Below are positions 1 to 7,221 of a stretch of 15,447 bases of DNA, piece after piece. The position numbers and the translations under genes are program-made. Under the pieces are notes generated by a model. The model was not told where the DNA came from. It worked only from the letters and a program-made list of their open reading frames with translations, and made no database searches. Source of the stretch: an uncultured Achromobacter sp. (GTDB taxonomy: Bacteria; Pseudomonadota; Gammaproteobacteria; Burkholderiales; Burkholderiaceae_B); NCBI GenBank assembly GCA_913775005.1, contig CAJYKY010000107.1, positions 1 to 15,447 on the forward strand, written 5' to 3'. Within the stretch, counting starts at the first letter, position 1; each line of letters begins with the position of its first letter.

Positions 1-1164
1 ATCGTGCTGGGCAAAACCACGCTGCATGAGTTCGCTTGCGGCATCACCAACGTGTCGTCGCTGTCGGGCCGCACGCGCAACGCCTACGACGCCGCGCGCG
101 TGCCGGGCGGCTCCAGCGGCGGCAGCGCGGTCGCGGTCGCCTCCGCATTTGCGGCGGCGGCGATCGGCAGCGACACCAGCGGCTCAATCCGCATCCCGGC
201 GGCGTTCAATCAGGTGTACGGCTTGCGTCCCACGGCAGGGCGATGCAGCACCGAAGGCGTGGTGCCGCTGTCGCCCACGCTGGATACGGTGGGCGTGATG
301 GCCCGATGCGTGGACGATTTGGAATGCTTGTGGGAAGCGCTGTGGGGCGCGAGTGATGACGCATGGCCAGGTGGCGAGCCGGGCGCTCAGCACGATGCTT
401 CGGCGGGTGATCGAGGCAGCGCCGCAAACCTTGAAAGCTCTGCCATTCGCGCAACAAGGCCCGTGCGCCCCGACGCGTCCTGGCGCATCGGCACCGTCAA
501 CGCCCTGTTCGGCGAAGACGCCGAACAGGCGCAGATCAGCGCCCACGTCCACGCCGCCTTGGCCCGTTGGCGCGCAGCAGGCGCGCACGTGGGCGCGGCA
601 AGCCTGGCGCTCGATGACGCGCGGCTGATGGCGGCGAACGTCACCGGCTACGAATTCCGTGACGCGCTCGATGCTTTCTTGCGCCACGCCGGCTTGCCCG
701 TGCGCAGCCTGGGCGACATCCTGGATGCCGGCTATCCGCATCCTGAAGTGATGCCAATCCTGACCGAGCGCCACGCGCTGCGCGACCCGGGCGGCCAAGG
801 ACGCGCGGCGGCGCTGGCCCGCGCTCAGGCCATTCGTGAAGACGTGTTGTCGGCGCTGACGTCCGGCGCGCTGGATGTGCTGGCTTATCCCACCGTGCGC
901 AGCGCCCCGGTGCGCTTGGGCGAAGCGCAACGCGGCGGCAACGGCTTGCTGGCAGCGGTGACGGGCCTGCCTGCCATTAGCGTGCCCATCGGCTTCACGC
1001 TTGCCGGTGCACCCGTGGGACTGGAACTGCTGGGCCCGCCGGGCAGTGAATGGATGCTATTGCAGGCCGCCCGCTGCGCGAGCCGTTACGCGGGGGAGGA
1101 TGGATCCGACGAGTGCGACGTAGCCGACCCATGCCAGCGCGCCGCCCAGCCCAGCAAGGCGTGA
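1..1164 (+). CDS. Amidase signature family hydrolase, 5'-truncated by the window edge
   Basis: The frame is open from the first base, so the gene begins upstream and the GTG at position 4 is not the real start. It encodes the C-terminal ~387 residues of an amidase signature (AS) enzyme, which hydrolyses a carboxamide or related C-N bond. Counting from codon 4, the serine-rich loop PGGSSGGS is at 34-41 and GSDTSGSIRIPA at 55-66. By family spacing Ser37 is the cis-serine and Ser61 the acyl nucleophile, 24 residues apart as in characterised members. The catalytic lysine should lie in the missing upstream part. The usual GGS around the nucleophile reads SGS here. The last ~26 codons are antisense to the 3' end of the convergent second amidase and lie beyond the usual fold end, so the tail may be dispensable. 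The substrate cannot be told from sequence. Family confidence is high. Confidence 0.9.
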   Translation: MVLGKTTLHEFACGITNVSSLSGRTRNAYDAARVPGGSSGGSAVAVASAFAAAAIGSDTSGSIRIPAAFNQVYGLRPTAGRCSTEGVVPLSPTLDTVGVMARCVDDLECLWEALWGASDDAWPGGEPGAQHDASAGDRGSAANLESSAIRATRPVRPDASWRIGTVNALFGEDAEQAQISAHVHAALARWRAAGAHVGAASLALDDARLMAANVTGYEFRDALDAFLRHAGLPVRSLGDILDAGYPHPEVMPILTERHALRDPGGQGRAAALARAQAIREDVLSALTSGALDVLAYPTVRSAPVRLGEAQRGGNGLLAAVTGLPAISVPIGFTLAGAPVGLELLGPPGSEWMLLQAARCASRYAGEDGSDECDVADPCQRAAQPSKA

Positions 1165-2369
1165 TCCTCGTCTGGCCGAGCGACCCACTGCACGCCTACG
1201 GGTAAGCCATTCGCGTCTTTTCCGCTTGGTAGATGCAACGCGGGCCAGCCCAACAGGGACCAGACTCGATTGAATAACGATGAGCCGGTTGACGCCAAGC
1301 CCTCAGGTGCCGGGCCGGCTGCACTGGGCGTGATGATGAAATCTATATCGCCAAAGCGCGCCCGCCATTGCTGAGACAGCCGCTCGCGCGCTTGCTGGCA
1401 ATGCACATAGTCCGCATAGGAAATCGCAAGACCGCGCTTCACGGCGTCTAGCAACACCGGCGATAGCCGATGCGCGTCTTCCCCTAGCGAGTAGGGCAAC
1501 AGCCCGCGCGCCAGCTCAGCATGCATGATCTGCGCGTGCAGGTGTAGCAGCGATTTCAAATCGTCGTCCAACGCGGGCGACACCAACGTAGCACCCTGCT
1601 CGCGTAGTTGCGCGCCGCATTCGTCCAGCGCGCGCCGCGACGCTGCGTCCAGCGGGCCGATGGCCTCGCAAGCCAGCAGTGCCACGCGCGGTGCGCGCGT
1701 GGATGTCGGCAGCAGCGCTGTCGTTGAGGCAGTCTTAGCAGAAGCCGGCACCGCCGCCGCAGCCAAGCCCCCGTCCGCCGCGCAAGGCAACAACACCGAC
1801 GCCACCGTCTGCGACTGCGCGACGTTGCGGCTGAACCAGCCGATCGTGTCCAGCGTGTCGCATAGCACGTGCATGCCTTGGCGATGCACGCGGTTGAAAG
1901 TGGGCTTGAAACCCACTACGCCGCAGAACGCTGCCGGCCGGATCATCGATCCGCCTGTCTGCGTGCCCAACGCAATATCGACCATGCCCGCTGCGACGGC
2001 GGCCGCCGATCCGCTGGATGAGCCGCCCGGCGTATGCGTGATACGCCAGGGGTTGCGCGTAGGGCCGGGTGTGACATAGGCGAATTCTGCCGTGACCGTC
2101 TTGCCTATCGGCACGGCGCCCGCCGCGCGCAGTTGGGCCACGCAGGTGGCGTCGTGGCGCGCAGGTTGGGCTGATGTGGCCAGCGAGCCGGACCGCGTGG
2201 GCATACCCGCCACATCGATCACATCCTTGACGCCAAACCCTACGCCTGTCATCGCGCCGCGCGCGCCTTCCTCAGCCTGGGTGCGCGGCGGTTCCGCCAG
2301 CCACACCCAGGCCCGGATCACCTCGTCGTCTTTGCTGCGGGACCATGCTGCGTGCGCGTCCTGCATCAT
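1086..2369 (-). CDS. Amidase signature family hydrolase, coupled to the Bug receptor gene
   Basis: This is a complete 427-residue AS-family amidase that probably acts in the cytoplasm on a small amide. The full triad is visible with family spacing: Lys48 in GVKDVID, cis-Ser117 in PGGSSSGS, and nucleophile Ser141 in GTQTGGSMIRPAA. The intervals of 69 and 24 residues match those of malonamidase E2 as I recall them. The ATG overlaps the TGA of the upstream Bug receptor gene (ATGA), which fixes the start and suggests translational coupling. A second ATG follows at once (Met-Met), so initiation could shift by one codon. The gene order suggests that the ligand bound by the receptor, or a product of it, is the substrate. 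The 3' end overlaps the convergent first amidase by 79 bp. The two amidases are not close copies: the first has a SGS nucleophile motif and different surrounding sequence. Confidence 0.93.
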   Translation of the reverse strand: MMQDAHAAWSRSKDDEVIRAWVWLAEPPRTQAEEGARGAMTGVGFGVKDVIDVAGMPTRSGSLATSAQPARHDATCVAQLRAAGAVPIGKTVTAEFAYVTPGPTRNPWRITHTPGGSSSGSAAAVAAGMVDIALGTQTGGSMIRPAAFCGVVGFKPTFNRVHRQGMHVLCDTLDTIGWFSRNVAQSQTVASVLLPCAADGGLAAAAVPASAKTASTTALLPTSTRAPRVALLACEAIGPLDAASRRALDECGAQLREQGATLVSPALDDDLKSLLHLHAQIMHAELARGLLPYSLGEDAHRLSPVLLDAVKRGLAISYADYVHCQQARERLSQQWRARFGDIDFIITPSAAGPAPEGLASTGSSLFNRVWSLLGWPALHLPSGKDANGLPVGVQWVARPDEDHALLGWAARWHGSATSHSSDPSSPA

Positions 2370-3358
2370 TGAACCTTGATCTGCTTTTGGCTGATCAGCT
2401 GCGTCCAGCGCGCGCTTTCGCCGGCGATGAAGGCACTGAATTGCTCCGGTGTGCCGCCTGCCACCTCGCCGCCCTGCGATTCGACGACGTCGCGATACGC
2501 CTTGTCTTGCAGCGCACGGTTGATGTGTTCGTTCAGCGTCTTGATGACATCAGGCGGAGTGCCGGCGGGCGCGACGACGCCAAACCAGTTCGACACCACC
2601 ATCTCCGGCAAGCCCAATTCCTTGAACGTGGGCACATCGGGCAGACCCGGTACACGCTTGTCGGCGGCCACGGCCAGCATCTTCAGGCGCGGATTGGCAC
2701 CGGTGGTGTGCGGCAGGAAGAGGCTAGGCAGCTCGATGTAGAAGTCCACATTGCCAGCGATCAGATCATTGACGGCCGGCGCGCCGCCACGATACGGCAC
2801 GTGGGTGGCGTTCATGCCTGCCTGTTCCTTGAACAGCTCGGTGCTCAGGTGCGAGGCGCTGCCTGCGCCGGTCGAGGCGTAATTCAGTTTTTCGGGGTTG
2901 CGCTTGGCGTCCTCGATCAGGGCGGCCGGGTTGGCGTAGGGCGACTTGTCGTTCACGCCCAATGCCATCGGACCCAGTTCGATCAAGGCCACGGGCGCGA
3001 GGTCCCGCGCAGGATCAAACGGCATGGTGTATAGCGCCTTATTCACGGCCAGCGGCGCGAAGTTGCCCAGGCCGATGGTGTAGCCGTCGGGCTTGGCGGT
3101 GGCGATCTGGCTGGTGCCGATATTGCCGCTGGCGCCTGGCTTGTTGTCCACCACCACCGGCACGCCCAGCGAGTCACTCAGCTTTTGCGCCAATTGGCGC
3201 GACCGCGTGTCGGAACTGCCGCCTGCCGCATAAGGCACGATGAACTTGATCGCCTGCGCCGGATACGCGGTCTGTGCGCCGACGCTGGCGCTGGCCAGTG
3301 ACAGGCTGGTGGCAAAGGCGCCGGCCAGCAGTTTGATGGTTGCGGTAGTTCTGCGCAT
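2366..3358 (-). CDS. Bug (TctC) family periplasmic solute receptor
   Basis: This 330-residue protein is a tripartite tricarboxylate transporter receptor of the Bug family, which is greatly expanded in Alcaligenaceae. It has a Sec signal peptide: basic MRRTTATIK, a hydrophobic core, and a probable cut after Ala28 (VGA/Q). The mature protein opens with the family signature YPAQAIKFIVPYAAGGSSD and continues with VVVDNKPGASGNIG and later FKELGLPEM. Bug proteins usually bind carboxylates or amides. The ligand is not predictable, but the coupled downstream amidase points to an amide-containing compound. No TctA/TctB membrane components are in the window, so the receptor is an orphan here, as most Bug proteins are. 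The start is supported by an AAGGGGA ribosome site seven bases upstream. The gene is divergent from a LysR regulator across 120 bp that hold its likely promoter. Confidence 0.95.
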   Translation of the reverse strand: MRRTTATIKLLAGAFATSLSLASASVGAQTAYPAQAIKFIVPYAAGGSSDTRSRQLAQKLSDSLGVPVVVDNKPGASGNIGTSQIATAKPDGYTIGLGNFAPLAVNKALYTMPFDPARDLAPVALIELGPMALGVNDKSPYANPAALIEDAKRNPEKLNYASTGAGSASHLSTELFKEQAGMNATHVPYRGGAPAVNDLIAGNVDFYIELPSLFLPHTTGANPRLKMLAVAADKRVPGLPDVPTFKELGLPEMVVSNWFGVVAPAGTPPDVIKTLNEHINRALQDKAYRDVVESQGGEVAGGTPEQFSAFIAGESARWTQLISQKQIKVQ

Positions 3359-3409
3359 GGCATTCCCCTTGAGTATCCAGGGGCGACCCCGGCGTTGAAT
3401 TGTGAGCGC

Positions 3410-3439
3410 ATAGTAGGAAACCGGTGATTCAGTTGTCTA
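3410..3439 (-). promoter_or_regulatory. Candidate sigma-70 promoter of the Bug receptor-amidase unit
   Basis: On the minus strand TAGACA (3434-3439, five of six matches to TTGACA) is followed after 18 bases by TACTAT (3410-3415, four of six matches to TATAAT). This would start transcription about 45 bases before the receptor ATG. The -35 element overlaps the candidate LysR box at 3427-3441, the usual geometry for a LysR-activated promoter. Sequence match only. Confidence 0.4.
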
Positions 3440-3441
3440 AT
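3427..3441. promoter_or_regulatory. Candidate LysR-type regulator box (T-N11-A)
   Basis: ATTCAGTTGTCTAAT is an ATT-N9-AAT dyad and fits the T-N11-A LysR-box rule. It lies between the divergent receptor and LysR genes, over the receptor -35 region and about 40 bases upstream of the regulator start. A second, looser dyad, AATACC-N10-GTTATT, is at 3439-3460. T-N11-A is a weak pattern, so this rests mainly on position. Confidence 0.35.
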
Positions 3442-3478
3442 ACCTTATTCTCGCGTTATTGATTCGTTAGGAAAATAA

Positions 3479-4408
3479 ATGTTGATCGACAGCCGGTTGC
3501 TTCAGGTGTTTGCCGTCGTGGCCGACGAGCTGCACTTTGGCCGTGCGGCGCAGCGCCTGCATCTGAGCCAGCCTCCCTTGAGCCAAAGCGTGCGCAAGTT
3601 GGAAGAGGAAATGGGTGTGCAGCTGCTTGAGCGCACGACGCGGTCGGTGCGGCTGACGTCGGCGGGTGCCGAACTGCAACGCCGCATCCGGCTGATGGCC
3701 GCCGAACACGAGGCTACGCTGCGCCATGTGCGTCAGGCGGCCAGCGGCAATGCCGGTCAGCTGACGATAGGCCTGACGCCCAGCGCCGCATATTCCAACG
3801 TGCCGCAAGCCTTGTTCGCGTTTCGGCAGCGCTACCCCGGCGTGATGCTGGACCTACAAGAAATGAATTCCAGTGAGATGCCGGACGCCCTGCACCAGCG
3901 CCGGCTGGATCTGGCCTTGCTGCGGCCGCCGTTCGCCGACGCCGATCTTGCGCCGGTGCCGCTGTATTCCGAGCCGATGGTGTTGGCGCTGCGCAGCGAT
4001 CACCCATTGGCGATGAAGCGTTGGGTGACGATGCTGCAGGTGCTGGACCTGCCGCTGGTCGGCTATGCGCGGGATCGGTCGCGCTATTTCAGTCAGGTGC
4101 TCCGGCAGATGGTAGAAGCTGCGGGCAAGCCCGCCAACATCGTGCAGGAAAGCATGATTCCTACCATTCTGACGCTGGTCGAAGCGGGCTTTGGCGCGGC
4201 TGTGGTGCCGGCCTCGCTGGCGCGTATGCGCATGGACGTGCTGTCCTATGTGGGCATACGCGGGCCGGGCGCATTCCGCGCGGAACTGGCCGCGGCCCGC
4301 CATCCGGACAACCCGAATCCGTCCATCGACGCGTTTGTGGCGATCATGCGCGAAGCGCCAGGCAAGCGGTTGATCAGTCCCACACCGCCGCCAGCCCCTC
4401 CGGGCTGA
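3479..4408 (+). CDS. LysR family transcriptional regulator beside the Bug-amidase unit
   Basis: This 309-residue LysR regulator has an N-terminal winged helix-turn-helix (about residues 1-60, with FGRAAQRLHLSQPPLSQSVRKLEEEMG and LLERTTRSVRLT) and a periplasmic-binding-protein-like effector domain from about residue 90 (GQLTIGLTPSAAYSNVPQAL...). The ATG is preceded by TTAGGAAA as ribosome site. It is divergent from the Bug receptor, so the likely role is ligand-dependent control of the receptor-amidase unit plus autorepression. The SQPPLSQ recognition-helix and AAYSNVPQAL features resemble the BenM/CatM-like branch, but the effector is unknown. The last 35 bases overlap, antisense, the 3' end of dkgB. 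The C-terminus is proline-rich (SPTPPPAPPG) and encoded inside that overlap, so it is probably not functionally important. Confidence 0.93.
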   Translation: MLIDSRLLQVFAVVADELHFGRAAQRLHLSQPPLSQSVRKLEEEMGVQLLERTTRSVRLTSAGAELQRRIRLMAAEHEATLRHVRQAASGNAGQLTIGLTPSAAYSNVPQALFAFRQRYPGVMLDLQEMNSSEMPDALHQRRLDLALLRPPFADADLAPVPLYSEPMVLALRSDHPLAMKRWVTMLQVLDLPLVGYARDRSRYFSQVLRQMVEAAGKPANIVQESMIPTILTLVEAGFGAAVVPASLARMRMDVLSYVGIRGPGAFRAELAAARHPDNPNPSIDAFVAIMREAPGKRLISPTPPPAPPG

Positions 4409-5177
4409 CTTCGCGCCCATTGCGTTCCAGCGCGGCGATCTGCGTCATGTCTTCGTCCGTCAGGCGCAGTTGCTGGGCAAGCAGATTGCTGGCCAGGTTG
4501 TCGCGCTTGGTCGATGACGGGATGACGCAATAGCCCAGTTGCAGCGCCCAGGCCAGCGTTACCTGCGCGGCGGTGGCGTTGTGCCGCTGCGCGATCTCGT
4601 TGATGACGGGGTCGCGCAGCACCTTGCCATACGCCAGCGTCATGTACGACGTGACCGTGATGCCCTGTTCCTTCAGGAACGCAGTCAGCGCGGCGTTTTG
4701 CAGATAGGGGCTGAGCTCGATCTGGTTGGTGGCAATCTGCTCGCGGCCCACGGCGGCGATGGCTTCGCGGGTTTGCGCAATGGGGAAGTTCGAAATGCCG
4801 ATCTGGCGGGTCAGCCCCTGCGCCTTGGCCTCGGCCAGCGCCGTCATGGTCTGGGCGATCGATACGCCGTTGCCCGGGGCGGGCCAGTGGATCAGCGTCA
4901 GGTCCACGTAGTCGGTGCGCAGCTTGGCCAGGCTGTCTTTCAGGCTCGCGGCCAGCTTGTCCTGCCCATAGTTCGGCACCCAGATCTTGGTGGTGATGAA
5001 CAGCTCGTCGCGCGGCACGCCGGACTCGGCGATGGCCTGGCCGACGTCGGCCTCGTTTTCGTAGATTTGCGCGGTGTCGATCGCGCGGTATCCGACGTCC
5101 AGCGCGTTGCGCACCGAGTCGATGACGACCTGGCCTTGCAAGCGGAACGTGCCAACGCCAAATGCGGGAATGCTCAT
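4374..5177 (-). CDS. dkgB: Aldo/keto reductase, 2,5-diketo-D-gluconate reductase B type
   Basis: This 267-residue NADPH-dependent aldo/keto reductase is collinear with E. coli DkgB (YafB), matching it from MxIPAFGxGTFRL at the start to VSPEGLAxxWD at the end, with the same length as I remember it. The AKR catalytic tetrad is complete: Asp34 and Tyr39 (AIDTAQIYENE), Lys64 (TTKIW) and His97 (LIHWP). IPSSTKRDNLASN near the C-terminus is the NADPH-binding motif. The family reduces 2,5-diketogluconate, methylglyoxal and other small carbonyls, so carbonyl detoxification is a likely role. I chose ATG 5177 because it matches the family start and has GGAG nine bases upstream; the frame stays open further upstream, but that extension crosses the divergent regulator gene. 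The stop lies inside the end of the convergent LysR gene (35 bp overlap). Confidence 0.95.
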   Translation of the reverse strand: MSIPAFGVGTFRLQGQVVIDSVRNALDVGYRAIDTAQIYENEADVGQAIAESGVPRDELFITTKIWVPNYGQDKLAASLKDSLAKLRTDYVDLTLIHWPAPGNGVSIAQTMTALAEAKAQGLTRQIGISNFPIAQTREAIAAVGREQIATNQIELSPYLQNAALTAFLKEQGITVTSYMTLAYGKVLRDPVINEIAQRHNATAAQVTLAWALQLGYCVIPSSTKRDNLASNLLAQQLRLTDEDMTQIAALERNGREVSPEGLAAVWD

Positions 5178-5244
5178 GTAAAACTCCAGAAGGGTTGTGC
5201 GATACCCGGCGCATGGGCCAGGGAATGATTGCCAGTGTGCCGCC

Positions 5245-5274
5245 CGGATACTTGATGAAAAAGTCCAATATCCG
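5245..5274. promoter_or_regulatory. Inverted-repeat operator candidate between dkgB and yafC-like genes
   Basis: The arms CGGATA (5245-5250) and TATCCG (5269-5274) are perfect inverted repeats. Pairing continues inward as CGGATAnTnGA-N8-TCnAnTATCCG, so 9 of 11 arm positions pair. It sits in the 124 bp between the divergent genes, centred about 42 bases before the regulator start and 83 before dkgB. This is a convincing site for a dimeric or tetrameric LysR protein. Binding is inferred. Confidence 0.5.
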
Positions 5275-5301
5275 CGAAAGACTTTTGCTACAACGTCAAA
5301 T

Positions 5302-6204
5302 ATGAAAACCACACTCGACGAAATGCAGGTCTTTATCGCCATCGTGGACAGCGGCTCGATCACGGCCGCTGCCGACGTGCTGGGGCAGACCATTTCCGCT
5401 ACCAGCCGCACGATGAGCCGGCTGGAAGAGAAGTTGCAGACCACGCTGATGCGCCGGACGACGCGCCGGCTGGCGCTGACCGAAGAAGGCAAGACGTATC
5501 TGGAGCAGGTGCGCCGCATCATTGCGTCTGTGGAGGAAACCGAAGAGCTGATGAACGTGCGGCGCAACCAGCCGGCGGGGCTGTTGCGGGTGGATGCCGC
5601 GTCGCCCTTCATGCTGCACGTGATCGCGCCGCTGGTGCCCGGCTATCGCAAGCGGTATCCGCAGGTGGAGCTGGAGCTCAACAGCAACGAAGGCAATATC
5701 GACCTGCTGGAGCGCCGCACCGATCTGGCGATTCGTATCGGCCGCTTGAAGGATTCATCGCTGCATGCGGTGCTGTTGGGCCACAGCCGCGTACGTGTGC
5801 TGGCCAGCCCCGGCTACCTGGCGCAGCACGGCACGCCCAAGCGCGTGGCGGATCTGGCGTCGCACACGCTGCTGGGTTTTTCGCAGCTGGAATCGCTGAA
5901 TGAATGGCCGCTGCTGGATGCCGACGGCCAGGCGCTGCACATCAAACCCGAGGTGCGCGCGTTCAGCGGCGAAACCTTGCGTCAGCTGGCCTTGAACGAT
6001 GGCGGTGTGGTGTGCCTGTCTGACTTCATGACGCGCGGGGACCGCCGCTCGGGCGCGTTACAGCAGCTGCTGGTCAAGCAGACGCAGGACGTCAGGCAGC
6101 CCATCAACGCGGTGTACTACCGCAACACGGCGATCTCGTCGCGCATCAAATCGTTCATTGATTACATGGCGCAGTGCCTTGGCCCGGACGCTTTTGCCGA
6201 GTAG
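5302..6204 (+). CDS. yafC: YafC-like LysR family regulator, divergent from dkgB
   Basis: This 300-residue LysR regulator resembles E. coli YafC along its length, including LLRVDAASPFMLHVIAPLVPGYRKRYP, LLERRTDLAIRIG, SGETLRQL and AVYYRNTAISSRIKSFIDYM. The N-terminal winged helix-turn-helix covers about residues 1-60 (ITAAADVLGQTISATSRTMSRLEEKLQ); the effector domain follows from about 90. ATG 5302 gives the canonical MKTTLDEMQVFIAIVDSGS start. The longer GTG-type extension from 5197 adds 35 residues without family similarity and crosses the operator candidate, so I rejected it. The divergent arrangement with an aldo/keto reductase is the same as in enterobacteria, which supports control of dkgB. 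The effector is unknown; carbonyl stress is a reasonable guess. A small hairpin, GCCGA-gtag-TCGGC, spans the stop codon but has no U-tract. Confidence 0.92.
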   Translation: MKTTLDEMQVFIAIVDSGSITAAADVLGQTISATSRTMSRLEEKLQTTLMRRTTRRLALTEEGKTYLEQVRRIIASVEETEELMNVRRNQPAGLLRVDAASPFMLHVIAPLVPGYRKRYPQVELELNSNEGNIDLLERRTDLAIRIGRLKDSSLHAVLLGHSRVRVLASPGYLAQHGTPKRVADLASHTLLGFSQLESLNEWPLLDADGQALHIKPEVRAFSGETLRQLALNDGGVVCLSDFMTRGDRRSGALQQLLVKQTQDVRQPINAVYYRNTAISSRIKSFIDYMAQCLGPDAFAE

Positions 6205-6266
6205 TCGGCGCGCGGTGAGAAATGTGTCCAATCACGACAACGGCGTGTTCAGCAAAAGGGCAAACG

Positions 6267-6288
6267 TATACTGGCCCCGTTTTTTTTT
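6267..6288 (+). promoter_or_regulatory. Candidate -10 element followed by a T9 tract
   Basis: TATACT (6267-6272, five of six matches to TATAAT) is followed by GGCCCCG and then nine T (6280-6288), 15 bases before the ATG at 6304. No good -35 is visible (TGTTCA at 6246-6251 gives a 15-base spacer). Initiation about seven bases after the -10 would begin right at the T-run, giving a ~25-base leader with a U9 tract and no clear ribosome site. Confidence 0.35.
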
Positions 6289-6303
6289 ACGCCTTTGATA
6301 CCC

Positions 6304-7200
6304 ATGAGCATCTTTTCCCGTTTCTTTGGCCGCAAGGAAGATTCTGCGGACACGCAAGCCCTGACCGCTAACCCCAACATTGAGAACCCGCTGAGTCTTC
6401 AGGTGCTGTTTTCGGGGCCGCTGGCGATCCGCCAGGAGGCATTGACGGCAGCGCTGCGCGGGTATCACTCGTCGATGAAAGACGCGCGCGCCGAGATCGC
6501 GCCGGACATGCCGGAGTTCCTCGGCATGGTTGGCTGGGGCAATCATGTGGTGAGCCTGGTGGGCTTTAACGCGCCTTGCCCCAAGGAATCGGTCGAGGTC
6601 TGCGTGGCGCCGGCGCATTATCCCGCGGCGGTCAAGGACCAGGTGCGCGGGCACGCCAGCCATGTGCTGCTGTACTACGCGGGCTTTGAAGAAGACGTGC
6701 TGGAGCAGTACGTGGCCCTGGCCGCGGTGGCTGGCGCCTTGACGAACGCGGGCGCCGTGGCGGTGCTGAACGAACATGCGCATACGTCGCTGCCCGCTGG
6801 GGTGTTCGACCCGGCAGAGCTGGGTGAAGACAGCCTGGACGTGCTGCGTTCACTGCCGCTGACCATGCTGTTCTGCGGTTTCGTGAAGTACGAAGTGGAA
6901 GGCGTGGACGGCGTGTGGATGCGCACGTATGGCGCTGACCGCTTTGGCCTGCCCGACTTTGCCGCGCTGGCCCAGGGTCATGATGAAGGCGAGTACTACT
7001 CGAACATGTTCAACAACATCATGGTCTACATGCGTGAGAGCGGCGCCGAACTGGCCGCCGGCCACACGATGCAGATCGGCGAAAACGCCTTCATGAAACT
7101 GCGCACACCGGCCGAGCAGGAATACTACCTGGATGGCCCCGGCCAAGTGCTGGTGGCCGAGATCATCACGGCCGACGAAATCAACACGCCGCCGCAGTAA
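6304..7200 (+). CDS. DUF4261 domain-containing protein
   Basis: This 298-residue protein has no signal peptide or membrane helix. I recognise the C-terminal part as a DUF4261 domain by the pattern WMRTYGADRFGLPDFAAL...EGEYYSNMFNNIMVYMRESGAELAAGHTMQ, followed by a short acidic tail. The N-terminus starts with MSIFSRFFGRKED, a short amphipathic basic segment common in cytoplasmic proteins of this kind. The middle (GMVGWGNHVVSLVGFNAPCPKESVEVCVAPAHY) looks like an alpha/beta fold. ATG 6304 is preferred over the in-frame TTG at 6295. No biochemical role is known to me for DUF4261. The gene stands alone between a LysR and a convergent MFS gene, so context does not suggest one. Confidence 0.75.
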   Translation: MSIFSRFFGRKEDSADTQALTANPNIENPLSLQVLFSGPLAIRQEALTAALRGYHSSMKDARAEIAPDMPEFLGMVGWGNHVVSLVGFNAPCPKESVEVCVAPAHYPAAVKDQVRGHASHVLLYYAGFEEDVLEQYVALAAVAGALTNAGAVAVLNEHAHTSLPAGVFDPAELGEDSLDVLRSLPLTMLFCGFVKYEVEGVDGVWMRTYGADRFGLPDFAALAQGHDEGEYYSNMFNNIMVYMRESGAELAAGHTMQIGENAFMKLRTPAEQEYYLDGPGQVLVAEIITADEINTPPQ

Positions 7201-7221
7201 GACACTGGGGCGGCGTGGTGG

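Noticed and set aside
184..930. Long minus-strand open frame opposite the first amidase
   Set aside because: It is the GC-rich shadow of the amidase, with low-complexity Arg/His/Gln/Ala composition and no family character. The same applies to 2345-3034, 7753-8316, 8574-9419 and 14706-15350.
5178..5612. 145-residue N-terminal extension of the aldo/keto reductase frame
   Set aside because: DkgB family proteins start at the MxIPAFG position, which has its own ribosome site. The extension is antisense to the YafC-like gene.
6196..6209. GCCGA-gtag-TCGGC hairpin over the YafC-like stop codon as a terminator
   Set aside because: The 5-bp stem has no U-tract after it and overlaps coding sequence.
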